From contig JASFHK010000001.1 in NCBI GenBank assembly GCA_050123275.1, positions 62,001-126,000 of the forward strand: DNA of 64,000 nucleotides, in the 5' to 3' direction. The position numbers were made by a program, and so were the translations under genes. Positions 32,081 to 48,284 of the stretch are shown here, one piece after another. Numbering within the stretch: the stretch's first letter is position 1; every line of letters starts with the position of its first letter. This stretch comes from E44-bin88 sp050123275 (GTDB lineage: Bacteria; Chloroflexota; Dehalococcoidia; Dehalococcoidales; BS750m-G39). A model generated the notes under the pieces. The model was not told where the DNA came from. It searched no databases and saw only the letters and a program-made list of their open reading frames with translations.

Positions 32081-32542
32081 TTAACCTCCTTCTGCCTTGT
32101 CTTGACGGCGGCTCGTTCCCCGGTAGCCGATGAGCACGGCTACGTTCTCGGCCAAAACGACCACAATCCAGGTGGACATGGCGATGATATAGAGATATTG
32201 CACGGGAAGCTGTCCCTCCGCCCAGTACATCCGGCTCAAGGATATCGCCCAGGCGGCCAGCGTAATCATGGCCGACCAGAGCTGCGCCGCCCTGGCCCGG
32301 GACAGTATGGCCCTGTCCCGTTCGTCCATATTGACCTCACCCGGCTTGCCCCGCGTCGCCAGCAGGGTAATAACGTAGGCAATGAAGCCGGCCAACAGCG
32401 TGCCCACCAATAAGGCCTCGGAGCCCCGGTCGACGGCGAAGCTGTTGATGCCGCCCCGGGTGACGAAGATGACCACCAGCGCTATCGCCCACAGGCCGCA
32501 TATTATCAGCCCGTAGCAGGCTCTTTTCTGTAAAGGTGCCAT
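32081..32542 (-). CDS. Four-helix membrane protein of the exporter operon (copy 2)
   Basis: 153 residues, beginning MAPLQKRACYGLIICGLW, with four helices and the loop GKPGEVNMDERDRAILSRAR that matches copy 1 (DERDRxI). The duplication with 31641 is clear from the shared first eight residues and the loop. Two bases separate the genes. Together with the two DUF2178-like proteins this gives four small four-helix proteins with a common Asp-Glu-Arg loop in one operon, presumably one expanded family. Confidence 0.7.
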   Translation of the reverse strand: MAPLQKRACYGLIICGLWAIALVVIFVTRGGINSFAVDRGSEALLVGTLLAGFIAYVITLLATRGKPGEVNMDERDRAILSRARAAQLWSAMITLAAWAISLSRMYWAEGQLPVQYLYIIAMSTWIVVVLAENVAVLIGYRGTSRRQDKAEGG

Positions 32543-32556
32543 GGCTCTATCCCCCT

Positions 32557-33297
32557 TTACGATTTGCTGCTTAAGACCACCCTTTCCTTGGTCAGGAGGC
32601 GGCTAAGCATGATGCAGACGACGGCCAGCACGGCTATCGCCGCCAGGTAAACGAAGCCGAAGTCCCAGCCGGAGTCGGGGCTGATGATGGTGATGAAATA
32701 GATGATGACGAAAAGGCTGACGAAAGCCAGGTTAGCCAGCCGGGCGTTGGCGATGGTTAGCTGCAAAAAGCTGACCAGGCAAACGAGTGCGAAAACCATG
32801 GCCGGTACGATGACGAAGGCGGTAACGATAGCCAGCACGGAGGGGAAGATGAAGCCGCCGGCCGTGGGAACTACCGTGATGAAGTTAATCGCCAGGAAGG
32901 CCAGGAACGAAGCGAAGAGGGCGATGGCCGCGCCGGGCAGCATCACCGCCAGGCTCTTGCCCAGCCAGATTTGCCTCAGGCTCAAAGGCGTGGCCATCAG
33001 CGACTCAAGTGTCCGCTTGGCCTTGTCCATGGTTATCGAGTAGGCGGAAATCACCGAGCAGATGAGCATGCTGTAGATAAGCGGCAGCGTGCTCACCAGA
33101 ACGTTGAGCACGACCTGGCTTTGGAGCTTCAGGTCGGCGGCGCTTAGGCTCTGCTCCTTGAGCCCGTTGAGGGCGGCGTTGACGCCCTGTAGCTGGGGAA
33201 TGGAGATGAAGAGCAGTATCACCAGATAGAGATAGGTGGAACGGGTGCGAAAGGCTTCCTTGAGGTCTCTTTTCACGATAATAAAGGTCTGTCTCAT
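32557..33297 (-). CDS. ABC-2 type transporter permease
   Basis: 246 residues with six helices. The N-terminus IVKRDLKEAFRTRSTYLYLV is the amphipathic elbow typical of NatB/ABC-2 permeases. A first helix is followed by a large extracytoplasmic loop of about 50 residues, then ITMDKAKRTLESLMATPLSLRQIWLGKSLAV, the conserved cytoplasmic coupling segment of sodium/antibiotic/lipid exporters. It ends just before the ATPase gene's downstream boundary, 2 bp apart. Substrate unknown. Confidence 0.87.
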   Translation of the reverse strand: MRQTFIIVKRDLKEAFRTRSTYLYLVILLFISIPQLQGVNAALNGLKEQSLSAADLKLQSQVVLNVLVSTLPLIYSMLICSVISAYSITMDKAKRTLESLMATPLSLRQIWLGKSLAVMLPGAAIALFASFLAFLAINFITVVPTAGGFIFPSVLAIVTAFVIVPAMVFALVCLVSFLQLTIANARLANLAFVSLFVIIYFITIISPDSGWDFGFVYLAAIAVLAVVCIMLSRLLTKERVVLSSKS

Positions 33298-33299
33298 GG

Positions 33300-34232
33300 C
33301 TATTCCTCTCCGGCCTCCTTCAGGATGGCGGTGTATATTTCCTCGAGCGACGCCTCCCGCCGCTTTACCTGCTCTATTTTCGCCCCCCGCCCCACCAGAA
33401 AGCTCACCAGCCCGGGCACGTCGCCGTTCTTGCCCAACGCCAGGGTTAGCGCCCTGGGCTGGACGTCGCTCAGGCTTAAACCGGGCAGGCTGGCAAGCTC
33501 CTGAATGATTTTTTCGGCGACGGGTTCGGCGGTCTCGATGAGCACCTCGCCTTTACCCTGTCGGCGTTGCATCTCCTCCAGCTCCCCGTAGAGCTTGATG
33601 CGGCCTTTTTCGATGAGGGCGATACGGTTGCAGATGCGCTGTACCTCGTCCAGGTTGTGGGAGCTCAGGAAAACGGTCTTGCCCTCTTTGTGCGCCGCGT
33701 CGAGGATAGTCTGCCTGACCTCTATCTGCCCCGAGGGGTCGATGCCGGCGGTGGGCTCGTCCAGTATTAAAATATCGGGGTTATGCACCAGGGCCCGCGC
33801 CAGCGCCAGCCGCTGCCGCATGCCCTTTGAGTAGGCGCTGACCTTGTCTTTGGCCCGGTCGGCCAGACCGCCCAGTTTCAGCATCTTGGCCACCATCGGC
33901 TCCGGTTGGGCCACGCCGTAGATGCGGGCGTAGTACATCATGTTGTCGTAGGCGGTCGCGTTGTCGTAAAGCCCGTCCGCTTCCAGGACGAAACCGACGT
34001 GGCGCCGGGTGGCGTCGGCGTTGACATCCTTGCCCAGTATGGAAGCCCGCCCCGAGCTGGCGGCGAGCAGACCGAGGATGATACGGATGGAGGTGGTCTT
34101 GCCGGCCCCGTTGGGGCCCAGGTAGCCGAAGATATCACCGCTGTTGACGCTGAAGCTGACGCCTTTCAGTATGTCGCGGCGGCCCAGTTTCTTGTTGACG
34201 TTCTCCAGTTCTATAGCTGCTTTCAATTCCAT
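33300..34232 (-). CDS. ABC-2 exporter ATP-binding protein
   Basis: About 310 residues from the ATG at 34232 (MELKAAIELENV). ABC motifs: Walker A GPNGAGKTT (about residues 36-44), Q-loop FVLEADGLYD, signature YSKGMRQR, Walker B ILILDEP and H-loop LSSHN. The extra C-terminal domain of about 100 residues after residue 210 (GKGEVLIETAEPVAEKI, then REASLEEIYTAILKE) is the standard regulatory tail of NatA/CcmA-like ATPases of ABC-2 exporters. It is the first gene of the operon that continues to queH. The permease follows directly. Confidence 0.9.
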   Translation of the reverse strand: MELKAAIELENVNKKLGRRDILKGVSFSVNSGDIFGYLGPNGAGKTTSIRIILGLLAASSGRASILGKDVNADATRRHVGFVLEADGLYDNATAYDNMMYYARIYGVAQPEPMVAKMLKLGGLADRAKDKVSAYSKGMRQRLALARALVHNPDILILDEPTAGIDPSGQIEVRQTILDAAHKEGKTVFLSSHNLDEVQRICNRIALIEKGRIKLYGELEEMQRRQGKGEVLIETAEPVAEKIIQELASLPGLSLSDVQPRALTLALGKNGDVPGLVSFLVGRGAKIEQVKRREASLEEIYTAILKEAGEE

Positions 34233-34338
34233 CACTGCTTTCCAGGCCCGATTAAGTAATCCAGGCAATACATATTGTAAGATAGAAATTACTTAATGTC
34301 AAGTATATTTTACATTAGTTTGTGCAAATTCTTATTTT

Positions 34339-34371
34339 CTGTCATTGCGAGCGTAGCGAAGCAATCTCCCC
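34339..34371. repeat. 33-bp dispersed repeat, copy 2
   Basis: Identical over 33 bp to 14057-14089 and, as there, directly adjoining a MITE-like element, though at the opposite end of it. Confidence 0.8.
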
Positions 34372-34545
34372 ACCCCGGATTTTATCTATTCCCGCCCGCC
34401 GCCCTTTAAGGTATAGGGGGCTTTGCCCCCTAAAACCCCCCCAAAATAAGAGATATGTAGGGGTTTACCCATTAGGGTGGGTTGGGTTCGAAACGACGTA
34501 CGCTCACAAAGTGGTGGGTGGGAATAGTTAAAAAAGGGTGGGGGG
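34368..34545 (+). repeat. MITE-like palindrome-rich repeat, copy C
   Basis: The best-preserved ends: the left end CCCCACCCCGGATTTTATC followed by TATTCCCGCCCGCC is matched in inverted orientation by the right end (GGTGGGTGGGAATAGTTAAA, then AAGGGTGGGGGG), giving imperfect terminal inverted repeats of about 30 bp. The centre has AGGGGGCTTTGCCCCCT. It lies between the exporter operon and ruvB and accounts for the whole 278-bp gap with the 33-bp repeat. Confidence 0.78.
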
Positions 34546-34546
34546 C

Positions 34547-35566
34547 TTAAAGCAATGTGCCCTGGGGCGGTTTCTTGTTGTAGGGCAATTGCAGGTGCTC
34601 GTAGGCGAGCTGGGTAGCCAGCCTTCCCCGCGGCGTGCGTTCCAGGAAGCCGAGCTGCAAAAGATAAGGCTCGTAGACATCCATGATGGTGTCTGATTCC
34701 TCGCTGATGGCGGCGGCGATGGTGTCCAGCCCCACGGGGCCGCCGTTGAACTTCTCGATAATGGTGAGCAGCACCTTGTGGTCAACCTCGTCCAGCCCGA
34801 TGGGGTCCACCTCCAGCTTGGAAAGCGCCTCGACGGCGACCTCCCGGCTGGCGATGCCGTCGGCCTTTACCTGGGCGTAGTCCCGCACCCGTTTCAGCAG
34901 GCGGTTAGCCACGCGCGGCGTGCCCCGGGCGCGGCGGGCAATCTCTTCTAGGCCGGCTCCCTCCGCCTTTACCCCCAGTATCTCCGCCGAGCGTTTGACG
35001 ATGGCCTTTATCGCCGGCGGGTCGTAGAAGTCGAGACGGTAAACGGCGCCGAAACGGTCGCGCAGCGGCGGGCTAAGCAGGGCGAAGCGGGTGGTGGCGC
35101 CGATGAGGGTAAAGTCGGGCAGGGTGAGGCGCAGGCTGCGGGCGCCGGCACCCTTGCCGATGACGATGTCCAGCCCGAAGTCCTCCATGGCGGGATACAA
35201 AATCTCCTCTACGGGGCGGTTGAGGCGGTGAATTTCGTCGATAAAGAGTATGTCGTGCTTATGCAGGTTGGTTAGAATAGCCGCCAAATCGCCGCCGCGC
35301 TCGATGGCCGGCCCCGAGGTAATGCGCAGTTTGACGCCCATCTCGGCGGCGATGATGTGGGCCAGCGTGGTCTTGCCCAATCCCGGCGGGCCGTAGAGCA
35401 GGACGTGGTCTAACGACTCGCCCCGGCCCTTGGCGGCGGTGATGGCTATCTTCAGGTTCTCCTTGACCTTGTCCTGGCCGGTGAAGTCTTCGAAGCGGCG
35501 GGGGCGCAGGCTGGTGTCGAGGTTGGAGTCCTCGGTTTTGGGCTTGCCCGAAATGATGCGCTCTAT
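34547..35566 (-). CDS. ruvB: Holliday junction branch-migration ATPase RuvB, with non-canonical start codon
   Basis: The gene encodes 339 residues of RuvB, the hexameric motor that drives branch migration with RuvA. Conserved parts: LRPRRFEDFTGQDKVKENL (about residues 20-38), Walker A GPPGLGKTT (59-67), Walker B LFIDEIHRL, the sensor region LIGATTRFALL, and the C-terminal winged helix with RTPRGRLATQLAYEHL. The first canonical start codon in frame is a TTG inside Walker A, too late to be real. The frame is closed by a TGA 14 codons before ATA at 35566, and AGGAGAG lies 7 bp before that ATA. Translation therefore starts at ATA or the following ATC/ATT, or an ATG has mutated. A TATAAT lies about 27 bp upstream. 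Confidence 0.93.
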   Translation of the reverse strand: MERIISGKPKTEDSNLDTSLRPRRFEDFTGQDKVKENLKIAITAAKGRGESLDHVLLYGPPGLGKTTLAHIIAAEMGVKLRITSGPAIERGGDLAAILTNLHKHDILFIDEIHRLNRPVEEILYPAMEDFGLDIVIGKGAGARSLRLTLPDFTLIGATTRFALLSPPLRDRFGAVYRLDFYDPPAIKAIVKRSAEILGVKAEGAGLEEIARRARGTPRVANRLLKRVRDYAQVKADGIASREVAVEALSKLEVDPIGLDEVDHKVLLTIIEKFNGGPVGLDTIAAAISEESDTIMDVYEPYLLQLGFLERTPRGRLATQLAYEHLQLPYNKKPPQGTLL

Positions 35567-35618
35567 CCTTTCTCTCCTGCGGGGTTTGTCTCATTATAGC
35601 ACATAAAATCCGGGCTAA

Positions 35619-35646
35619 AAGAAAAGCCGCCTCGAAAGGCGGCTCG
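35619..35646 (-). terminator. Terminator of the rpoBC operon
   Basis: On the minus strand AGCCGCC pairs with GGCGGCT around TTTCGA and is followed by TTTCTTTT, 24 bp after the rpoC stop. Confidence 0.8.
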
Positions 35647-35669
35647 TTTAACGCTTAAGCGGTGAGAGT

Positions 35670-43806
<8,137 letters not shown>

Positions 43807-43940
43807 ATATTCGTTTTTACTCTGCTCAAACGCCCAAAACGCGGCGAAATTTTCAGGAAATGTGGCTAAAAACAGCCACGCCAATGGCTAGTTCAGGGGT
43901 AAAATATGGCATAATTAGGGAAGGCATAATACAAACTGTC

Positions 43941-43969
43941 ACTATACCACTAATCTGGAGATTTGTCAA
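43941..43969 (-). promoter_or_regulatory. Promoter of rpoB-rpoC
   Basis: On the minus strand TTGACA (43969-43964), exactly 17 bp, then TATAGT (43946-43941). Transcription would start near 43934, giving a leader of about 128 nt with no obvious ribosome site before the ATG. Confidence 0.8.
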
Positions 43970-44007
43970 TACCCCCGGGACCGATTTTCTAAAACTGGTC
44001 GGGCCCC

Positions 44008-44337
44008 TTACTTTTGGATAGGTATCAGGCAGATAAAGCGGAGTATCTGGTCGCCGTCGTTGACGAAGCAGTGCGGCTCTTCGGGGGCGACGAAGACGAC
44101 GCTGCCCTGGCTGAGGACCTTTTCGCCCTCCCGGCTTACCGCCTTGCCCTGCCCGGAGAGGACGAAGACCTCGTGCTCCCAGGGATGGGTGTGGTGAGGA
44201 GTAGAGCTGCCCGGCTCGACCTCGAAGACCCTCATGCAAAAATTAGGCGCGCCGTCTTTGGCGGTAATCACCTCGCGTTTGGTGACCCCGGCTATTTCCG
44301 GTACGGGCACGGCGTCGAAATAGCGGCTTACTTTCAT
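44008..44337 (-). CDS. Small cupin-domain protein
   Basis: 109 residues. A single cupin barrel: motif 1 is SSTPHHTHPWEHEVFVLSGQG (two His pairs and a Glu; metal ligands about residues 48, 50 and 54-55) and motif 2 is APEEPHCFVNDGD. The order and spacing G(X)5HXH(X)3,4E(X)6G fits with a short inter-motif region, so metal binding is expected. Possible roles are an isomerase, dioxygenase or sensor; no specific substrate can be named. The DUF169 gene lies 15 bp upstream on the same strand. Confidence 0.85.
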   Translation of the reverse strand: MKVSRYFDAVPVPEIAGVTKREVITAKDGAPNFCMRVFEVEPGSSTPHHTHPWEHEVFVLSGQGKAVSREGEKVLSQGSVVFVAPEEPHCFVNDGDQILRFICLIPIQK

Positions 44338-44352
44338 GTCTTTCTCCTGGTT

Positions 44353-45090
44353 TTAATCGCTGTTGTATTGTCTGGTAGCTGCCTCGGCTACCTCCTGGAA
44401 GCGCTTGTTATGGGCGTCGCGGCCCTCGGTGTAATCGGAGGGCACCCACTCCATCTCCTTGAGGTTAGCCGTTATCATGGGCAGCAAATCATAGGGAATG
44501 GTGAGCACAATCAGCCCCTTGGGTAGGACCTGCCGCGAGTTCCATCCCGAGCTCAGGTTGGTTACGGTGAAGTTCAGCTCGCCGCTAAGGTAGGGTTGGA
44601 TGAAGAGCCAGGCGCAGCCGATGACCGTCGAGCCCTCAGCCTTCCAGGTCCGGCCGGTGGTGTAGCTGTGCGCCCGCAGAATGACCTCGGCCTGGGTGGG
44701 GTCGGCGGTGACCACCAGCACGTCGGGCTCGAAGCTCAGTTTATCCATCGGCGCCAGGGCGACGTAGCGGCAGGTGCCCCGCCCCAGCCGGGGGACGGGC
44801 GGATAGACGCGGCGGTTGGCGCGCGCTTCCTTGAAGAGACCCAGCCGCGGGCCCAGCTGCCCGCTCTCGAAGATGGGGTTGGGCTCCTCCATGCCCAGTA
44901 CCAGCGGCCCCACGCACTCGAAGTCATCCTTGGTGGCGTAGAAGGGGGCGCCCTTGTGGGCTTCGGTGAGCATCTCGCAGAGGGCCAGCGTTTTGTCCAG
45001 TTTCCCGATTCCCTTGGGTTTGTTGAGCAGGTACTTGATGCCTACCGGCGGCCGTTCGAAGTTAAACCTCTCGAATACCTTCAGGTCCAT
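44353..45090 (-). CDS. DUF169-family protein
   Basis: About 245 residues from the ATG at 45090, nine bases after GGAGGGCG. DUF169 signatures are present: the N-terminal PPVGIKYL, LCEMLTEAHKGAPFYATKDDFECVGP, a Met/Gly-rich turn LGMEEPNP, VLVVTADPTQAEVILRAHSYTTG and the late STVIGCAW segment. Cysteines at FEC, GTCRY and IGCAW might bind a metal or cofactor. The family is common in anaerobes and methanogens and has no agreed function. The tRNA-Leu gene ends 22 bp upstream on the same strand. Confidence 0.85.
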   Translation of the reverse strand: MDLKVFERFNFERPPVGIKYLLNKPKGIGKLDKTLALCEMLTEAHKGAPFYATKDDFECVGPLVLGMEEPNPIFESGQLGPRLGLFKEARANRRVYPPVPRLGRGTCRYVALAPMDKLSFEPDVLVVTADPTQAEVILRAHSYTTGRTWKAEGSTVIGCAWLFIQPYLSGELNFTVTNLSSGWNSRQVLPKGLIVLTIPYDLLPMITANLKEMEWVPSDYTEGRDAHNKRFQEVAEAATRQYNSD

Positions 45091-45111
45091 CTCGCCCTCC
45101 TCATTGTTAAG

Positions 45112-45193
45112 TGGGGAAGGGGGGATTTGAACCCCCACGCCTTGCGGCACTGGATCCTAAGTCCAGCCTGTCTGCCAATTCCAGCACTTCCCC
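45112..45193 (-). tRNA. tRNA-Leu (anticodon UAG)
   Basis: An 82-nt tRNA on the minus strand. Acceptor arms GGGGAAG and CTTCCCC pair completely with discriminator A. The anticodon arm is CTGGA-CTTAGGA-TCCAG, giving anticodon UAG. There is a long variable arm (TGCCGCAAGGCG), as expected for a class II leucine tRNA, and a T arm GGGGGTTCAAATCCCCC. CCA is not encoded. Confidence 0.95.
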
Positions 45194-45239
45194 GCGCTAG
45201 TTAATAGTTTAGCATATAGAATGGCTCCATTGTAGCATC

Positions 45240-45269
45240 TTGACACCCATACCGCTGGCAACGTATCAT
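45240..45269 (+). promoter_or_regulatory. Promoter of the surface protein gene at 45314
   Basis: TTGACA at 45240-45245 and TATCAT at 45264-45269 with an 18-bp spacer; the transcript would carry GGGGGGAAGCT just before the ATG. Confidence 0.65.
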
Positions 45270-45313
45270 TTTATTACGGTTATTTCGGGAACGGTTATTA
45301 TTGGGGGGAAGCT

Positions 45314-46024
45314 ATGTGGAAAAAGCTGGTTGAATTCTGGAAGAAAATGGGCCGCAGCGCCAAGGCGCTGGTTATCGTCGTCGCCGCCGTGGTGGTGGTC
45401 GTGCTCCTTTTCTGTTTTATGCCGATTATGCGGGTCTCTTACGCTACCGAAGAGAGCTATCTGACCAACGAGACCTACTACGTCATGGAAACCTACACCG
45501 CCGAGGAGCCTTATACCGAGCAGGAGCCCTATATCGATGTCGAGGTCTCCTGCAACAACCCGCCCTGCACCGGCTCTATTCCTTTCGACTATTTCGTTGT
45601 CGATGAGGAGGGCCATAACTACTTCGAGTCCGACGGCACCCCGTCCTGCAGCGTCGAGGTGACTATCCTCAACCTGGACCTGGATAGCGGCGTCTTTAAC
45701 GTGGACTTCGAAATAACGGTGAGCGGTGGCGAGATCACCACCATATCCGGCTCGAAGAGCATAATGTCCGGCACCGAGCAGAAGGTCATCGCCTATTACA
45801 ACCGGCCCCTGGAGACGTTGAGCTCCTTCAGCTACACCGTGCATCCCCCACAGAAGGAAGACCCCTCCTACAGCGAGGAAGAGGTCATCAAGTACCGCGA
45901 TGTCACCGTAATCGGCGAGGTCACCAAGGAAAGGTATACCCCCGAATTGGTGACGGTGCTCAAGACGCAAGAGGTGACCAAGCTGAAGCGGGTTTCCATG
46001 CTGGACTACCTGATGAACTACTAG
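45314..46024 (+). CDS. Membrane-anchored extracytoplasmic protein with Tyr/Glu-rich segment
   Basis: 236 residues. A basic amphipathic N-terminus (WKKLVEFWKKMGRSAK) is followed by one transmembrane helix (ALVIVVAAVVVVVLLFCFMPI, about residues 18-38), so the rest lies outside. Residues about 44-75 repeat a short E-x-Y/E-P-Y unit (ETYYVMETY, EEPYTEQEPY), and two Cys pairs follow (SCNNPPC). The remainder is predicted beta-rich, with a fibronectin-like feel (GVFNVDFEITVSGGEI), and ends in a Lys/Val-rich stretch. Similar E-P-Y repeats occur in uncharacterised proteins of archaea and Chloroflexota. Function unknown. It converges on the adenine deaminase gene with a 4-bp overlap. Confidence 0.7.
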   Translation: MWKKLVEFWKKMGRSAKALVIVVAAVVVVVLLFCFMPIMRVSYATEESYLTNETYYVMETYTAEEPYTEQEPYIDVEVSCNNPPCTGSIPFDYFVVDEEGHNYFESDGTPSCSVEVTILNLDLDSGVFNVDFEITVSGGEITTISGSKSIMSGTEQKVIAYYNRPLETLSSFSYTVHPPQKEDPSYSEEEVIKYRDVTVIGEVTKERYTPELVTVLKTQEVTKLKRVSMLDYLMNY

Positions 46025-47685
46025 AGTTCCACAATCCCCCGGTCGGTGAGCCTGATTTCGGGTATCACCGGCAGCGCCAGGAAAGACAGCGCGGCAAAGG
46101 GTGCGGGCAGCGTTGAGCCCAGCGCCAACGCCGCTTTTTCCAGCCTTTCCAGCTTGCCCACCACCGTCTCCAGCGGCTCGTTGGAGAGCAGCCCGGCCAC
46201 GGGCAAAGCTAAAGAGGCCAATACTTTGCCGCCGCTTACCGCCGCCAGCCCGCCTTTCATCCTTTCAAGCTCTTTGACGGCGGCGAAGATATCCGCGTCG
46301 TTAGCGCCCACGGCGACGATATTGTGCGAATCGTGGGCTACCGAGGAAGCCAGCGCCCCCCGTTTCAGCCCGAAGCCCTTTACCGGCCCCACCCCGATGT
46401 TCCCCGTGGCTTTATGCCGTTCTACCACCACCAGTTTCAGCACGTCCTTTGCCAAATCGGGGATTGTCGCCAGCTTCTCCGTTAGCTTCTTGGTTATTAT
46501 CTGCCCGGGGACGACCTCTATAATCGGCTGCGCTTTACCCGCCGGCTCCAGCTTCAAAGCCTCGATGCCGAAGGGCTTGATGTTGACGCTGTCGTTAAGG
46601 CTCCTGTCGGCGCTCGGTGATGCCTCGAAAAGCGGTTGGCCCGCTTCCGCCACCAGTTTCCCCCGGTAAAAGACCATATCGATTTGCAGTTTTTCCAGCT
46701 CGCCGAGCACGACCAGGTCGGCGTAGTAGCCGGGGGCGATGCCCCCCAGCCCCTGCCGGCGGAAATAGCCCGCCGTGTTTATCGTGGCCAGCTGGATGGC
46801 GCGCACCGGGTTTAAGCCTAAGCTAATCGCTTTCCTGACCACGGCGTCGATGTCGCCGTCGTGGAGCAGGTCGGCGCCGCTGCGGTCGTCGACGACGAAC
46901 ATACAGCGTGGCCAGGTCTTATCGTTGACCAGGGGCAGCAGGGTTTCCAGGTTCTTCTCCGCGGAGCCCTCGCGAATCATGATACGCATGCCCCGCCGCA
47001 GCTTCTCTTCGGCTTCGGCGAGGGTGACGCACTCGTGGTCGGAGCCGATACCGGCGGCGATGTAGGCGCTCAGAGCCTTGCCGCTAAGCCCCGGGGCGTG
47101 GCCGTCGATAATTTTCCCCCGCGCCGCCTCAATTTTCCACCACACCGTCTCGTCGCCGTTAACGACGCCGGGGAAGTTCATCACCTCACCCAGCCCCAGG
47201 CACTCTTTCCAGCCCAGTATCTGCCGGATTTCCTCCGGCCCCAGCGTCGCCCCCGACGTCTCTAAATCGGTGGCGGGCACGCAGGAGGGCGCCATCAGAA
47301 AGAGGTTCAGCGGCAAGCGGCGGGCGCGCTCCAGTATATACTTTATCCCCGCCACCCCGGCCACGTTGGCAATCTCGTGCAAATCGGTGGCCAGTGAGGT
47401 GGTGCCGTGGGGCACCACGGCGCGGGCGTACTGGCCGATATCGAGCATTGAGCTTTCGGGGTGGATGTGGCCGTTGATAAGCCCGGGGGCGACGTGCCTC
47501 CCTCCCACGTCCACCACCTTTTTCGCCTTGTAGTCGCCGATGCCCGCGATACGGTCGCCGCTTATGGCGATATGGCCGCTTTCGATTTCGCCGGTGAAGA
47601 CATTGACAATGCGTGCGTTGGAAAGCAAAAGGTCGGCGGCCAGCTCGCCCCTGGCCACGGCGATGATGTGCGCTCTGTCGGCCAT
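46021..47685 (-). CDS. ade: Adenine deaminase
   Basis: 554 residues from the ATG at 47685, which shares bases with the hpt stop (TGATG). The enzyme converts adenine to hypoxanthine. The amidohydrolase metal site begins with GLINGHIHPESSM (His73, His75; Glu78 is typical of adenine deaminase), followed by DLHEIANVAG, DGHAPGLSG, SDHECVTL and the Asp of VVDDRSGADLLHDGDID. The C-terminal domain carries AHDSHNIVAVGAND, characteristic of the Ade family. Coupling with hypoxanthine phosphoribosyltransferase makes a two-step adenine to IMP salvage route. The two products probably act together. Confidence 0.94.
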   Translation of the reverse strand: MADRAHIIAVARGELAADLLLSNARIVNVFTGEIESGHIAISGDRIAGIGDYKAKKVVDVGGRHVAPGLINGHIHPESSMLDIGQYARAVVPHGTTSLATDLHEIANVAGVAGIKYILERARRLPLNLFLMAPSCVPATDLETSGATLGPEEIRQILGWKECLGLGEVMNFPGVVNGDETVWWKIEAARGKIIDGHAPGLSGKALSAYIAAGIGSDHECVTLAEAEEKLRRGMRIMIREGSAEKNLETLLPLVNDKTWPRCMFVVDDRSGADLLHDGDIDAVVRKAISLGLNPVRAIQLATINTAGYFRRQGLGGIAPGYYADLVVLGELEKLQIDMVFYRGKLVAEAGQPLFEASPSADRSLNDSVNIKPFGIEALKLEPAGKAQPIIEVVPGQIITKKLTEKLATIPDLAKDVLKLVVVERHKATGNIGVGPVKGFGLKRGALASSVAHDSHNIVAVGANDADIFAAVKELERMKGGLAAVSGGKVLASLALPVAGLLSNEPLETVVGKLERLEKAALALGSTLPAPFAALSFLALPVIPEIRLTDRGIVEL

Positions 47686-48218
47686 CAGTCGCCGTCCTCG
47701 ATGGCGCAAATGTCGGGCAGGTAACGAAAACGCTCGTCCCAGTCGATGCCGTAGCCGACGATGAACTTATCGGGGACGGCCATGCCCAGGTAATCGATTT
47801 TAATGGGAACTTCGGTTCGCGCCGGCTTGTCGGTCAGCGAGCAGAGCTTCGCCGAGGCGACGCCCTTCTTTTTCAGGTGCTTTAAGAAAAAGTCGACGGT
47901 AAGCCCGGTGTCGACGATGTCCTCGACGACGATGACGTGCCGTCCCTTGATACTATCCGGCGCGTCCTTGACCACCGTGATTTTACCGGCGCTCTCCCGC
48001 CCGTGCCCGTAGCTGGAAAGCTGGGCGAACTCTACCTGTAAGGGGAAGTCGAGGGCGCGCACCAGGTCGGCCAGGAAGACGAAGGAGCCCTTGAGGACGC
48101 CGATGAGGACGGGGTTTTTATCGGCATAGTCCCGCCTGATTTCAGCCGCCAGGCGCTCGACGGCGGCGGCAATCTCATCGGCGGTAAAAAGGACGCTGAG
48201 CTTGACCTCGGAACTCAT
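47685..48218 (-). CDS. hpt: Hypoxanthine (guanine) phosphoribosyltransferase
   Basis: 177 residues. It joins hypoxanthine or guanine to PRPP, giving IMP or GMP. The PRPP-binding loop is HVIVVEDIVDTGLTVDFFL (about residues 92-110), the early loop is VLIGVLKGSFVFLADLVR, and the purine-binding end includes DKFIVGYGIDWDERFRYLPDICAI, typical of bacterial HPRT. No strong ribosome site precedes the ATG. It is the upstream partner of the adenine deaminase gene. The gap to btuD is 66 bp, so this purine pair may also lie in the riboswitch-controlled transcript. Confidence 0.94.
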   Translation of the reverse strand: MSSEVKLSVLFTADEIAAAVERLAAEIRRDYADKNPVLIGVLKGSFVFLADLVRALDFPLQVEFAQLSSYGHGRESAGKITVVKDAPDSIKGRHVIVVEDIVDTGLTVDFFLKHLKKKGVASAKLCSLTDKPARTEVPIKIDYLGMAVPDKFIVGYGIDWDERFRYLPDICAIEDGD

Positions 48219-48284
48219 AGCTAGAAGGATTATAGCTTTTGCTAAGGCTTCTGTCTATCACCATTACGCAGGGGGCGAGGCTCT

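Noticed and set aside
35259..35594. Separate Arg/His-rich gene with an ATG at 35588
   Set aside because: It is an out-of-frame reading of the ruvB 5' region, which encodes conserved RuvB residues in its own frame.
43807..43884. N-terminal extension of RpoB by 26 residues
   Set aside because: The extension is hydrophobic and unlike any RpoB; the conserved sequence begins at MIEKIEP.
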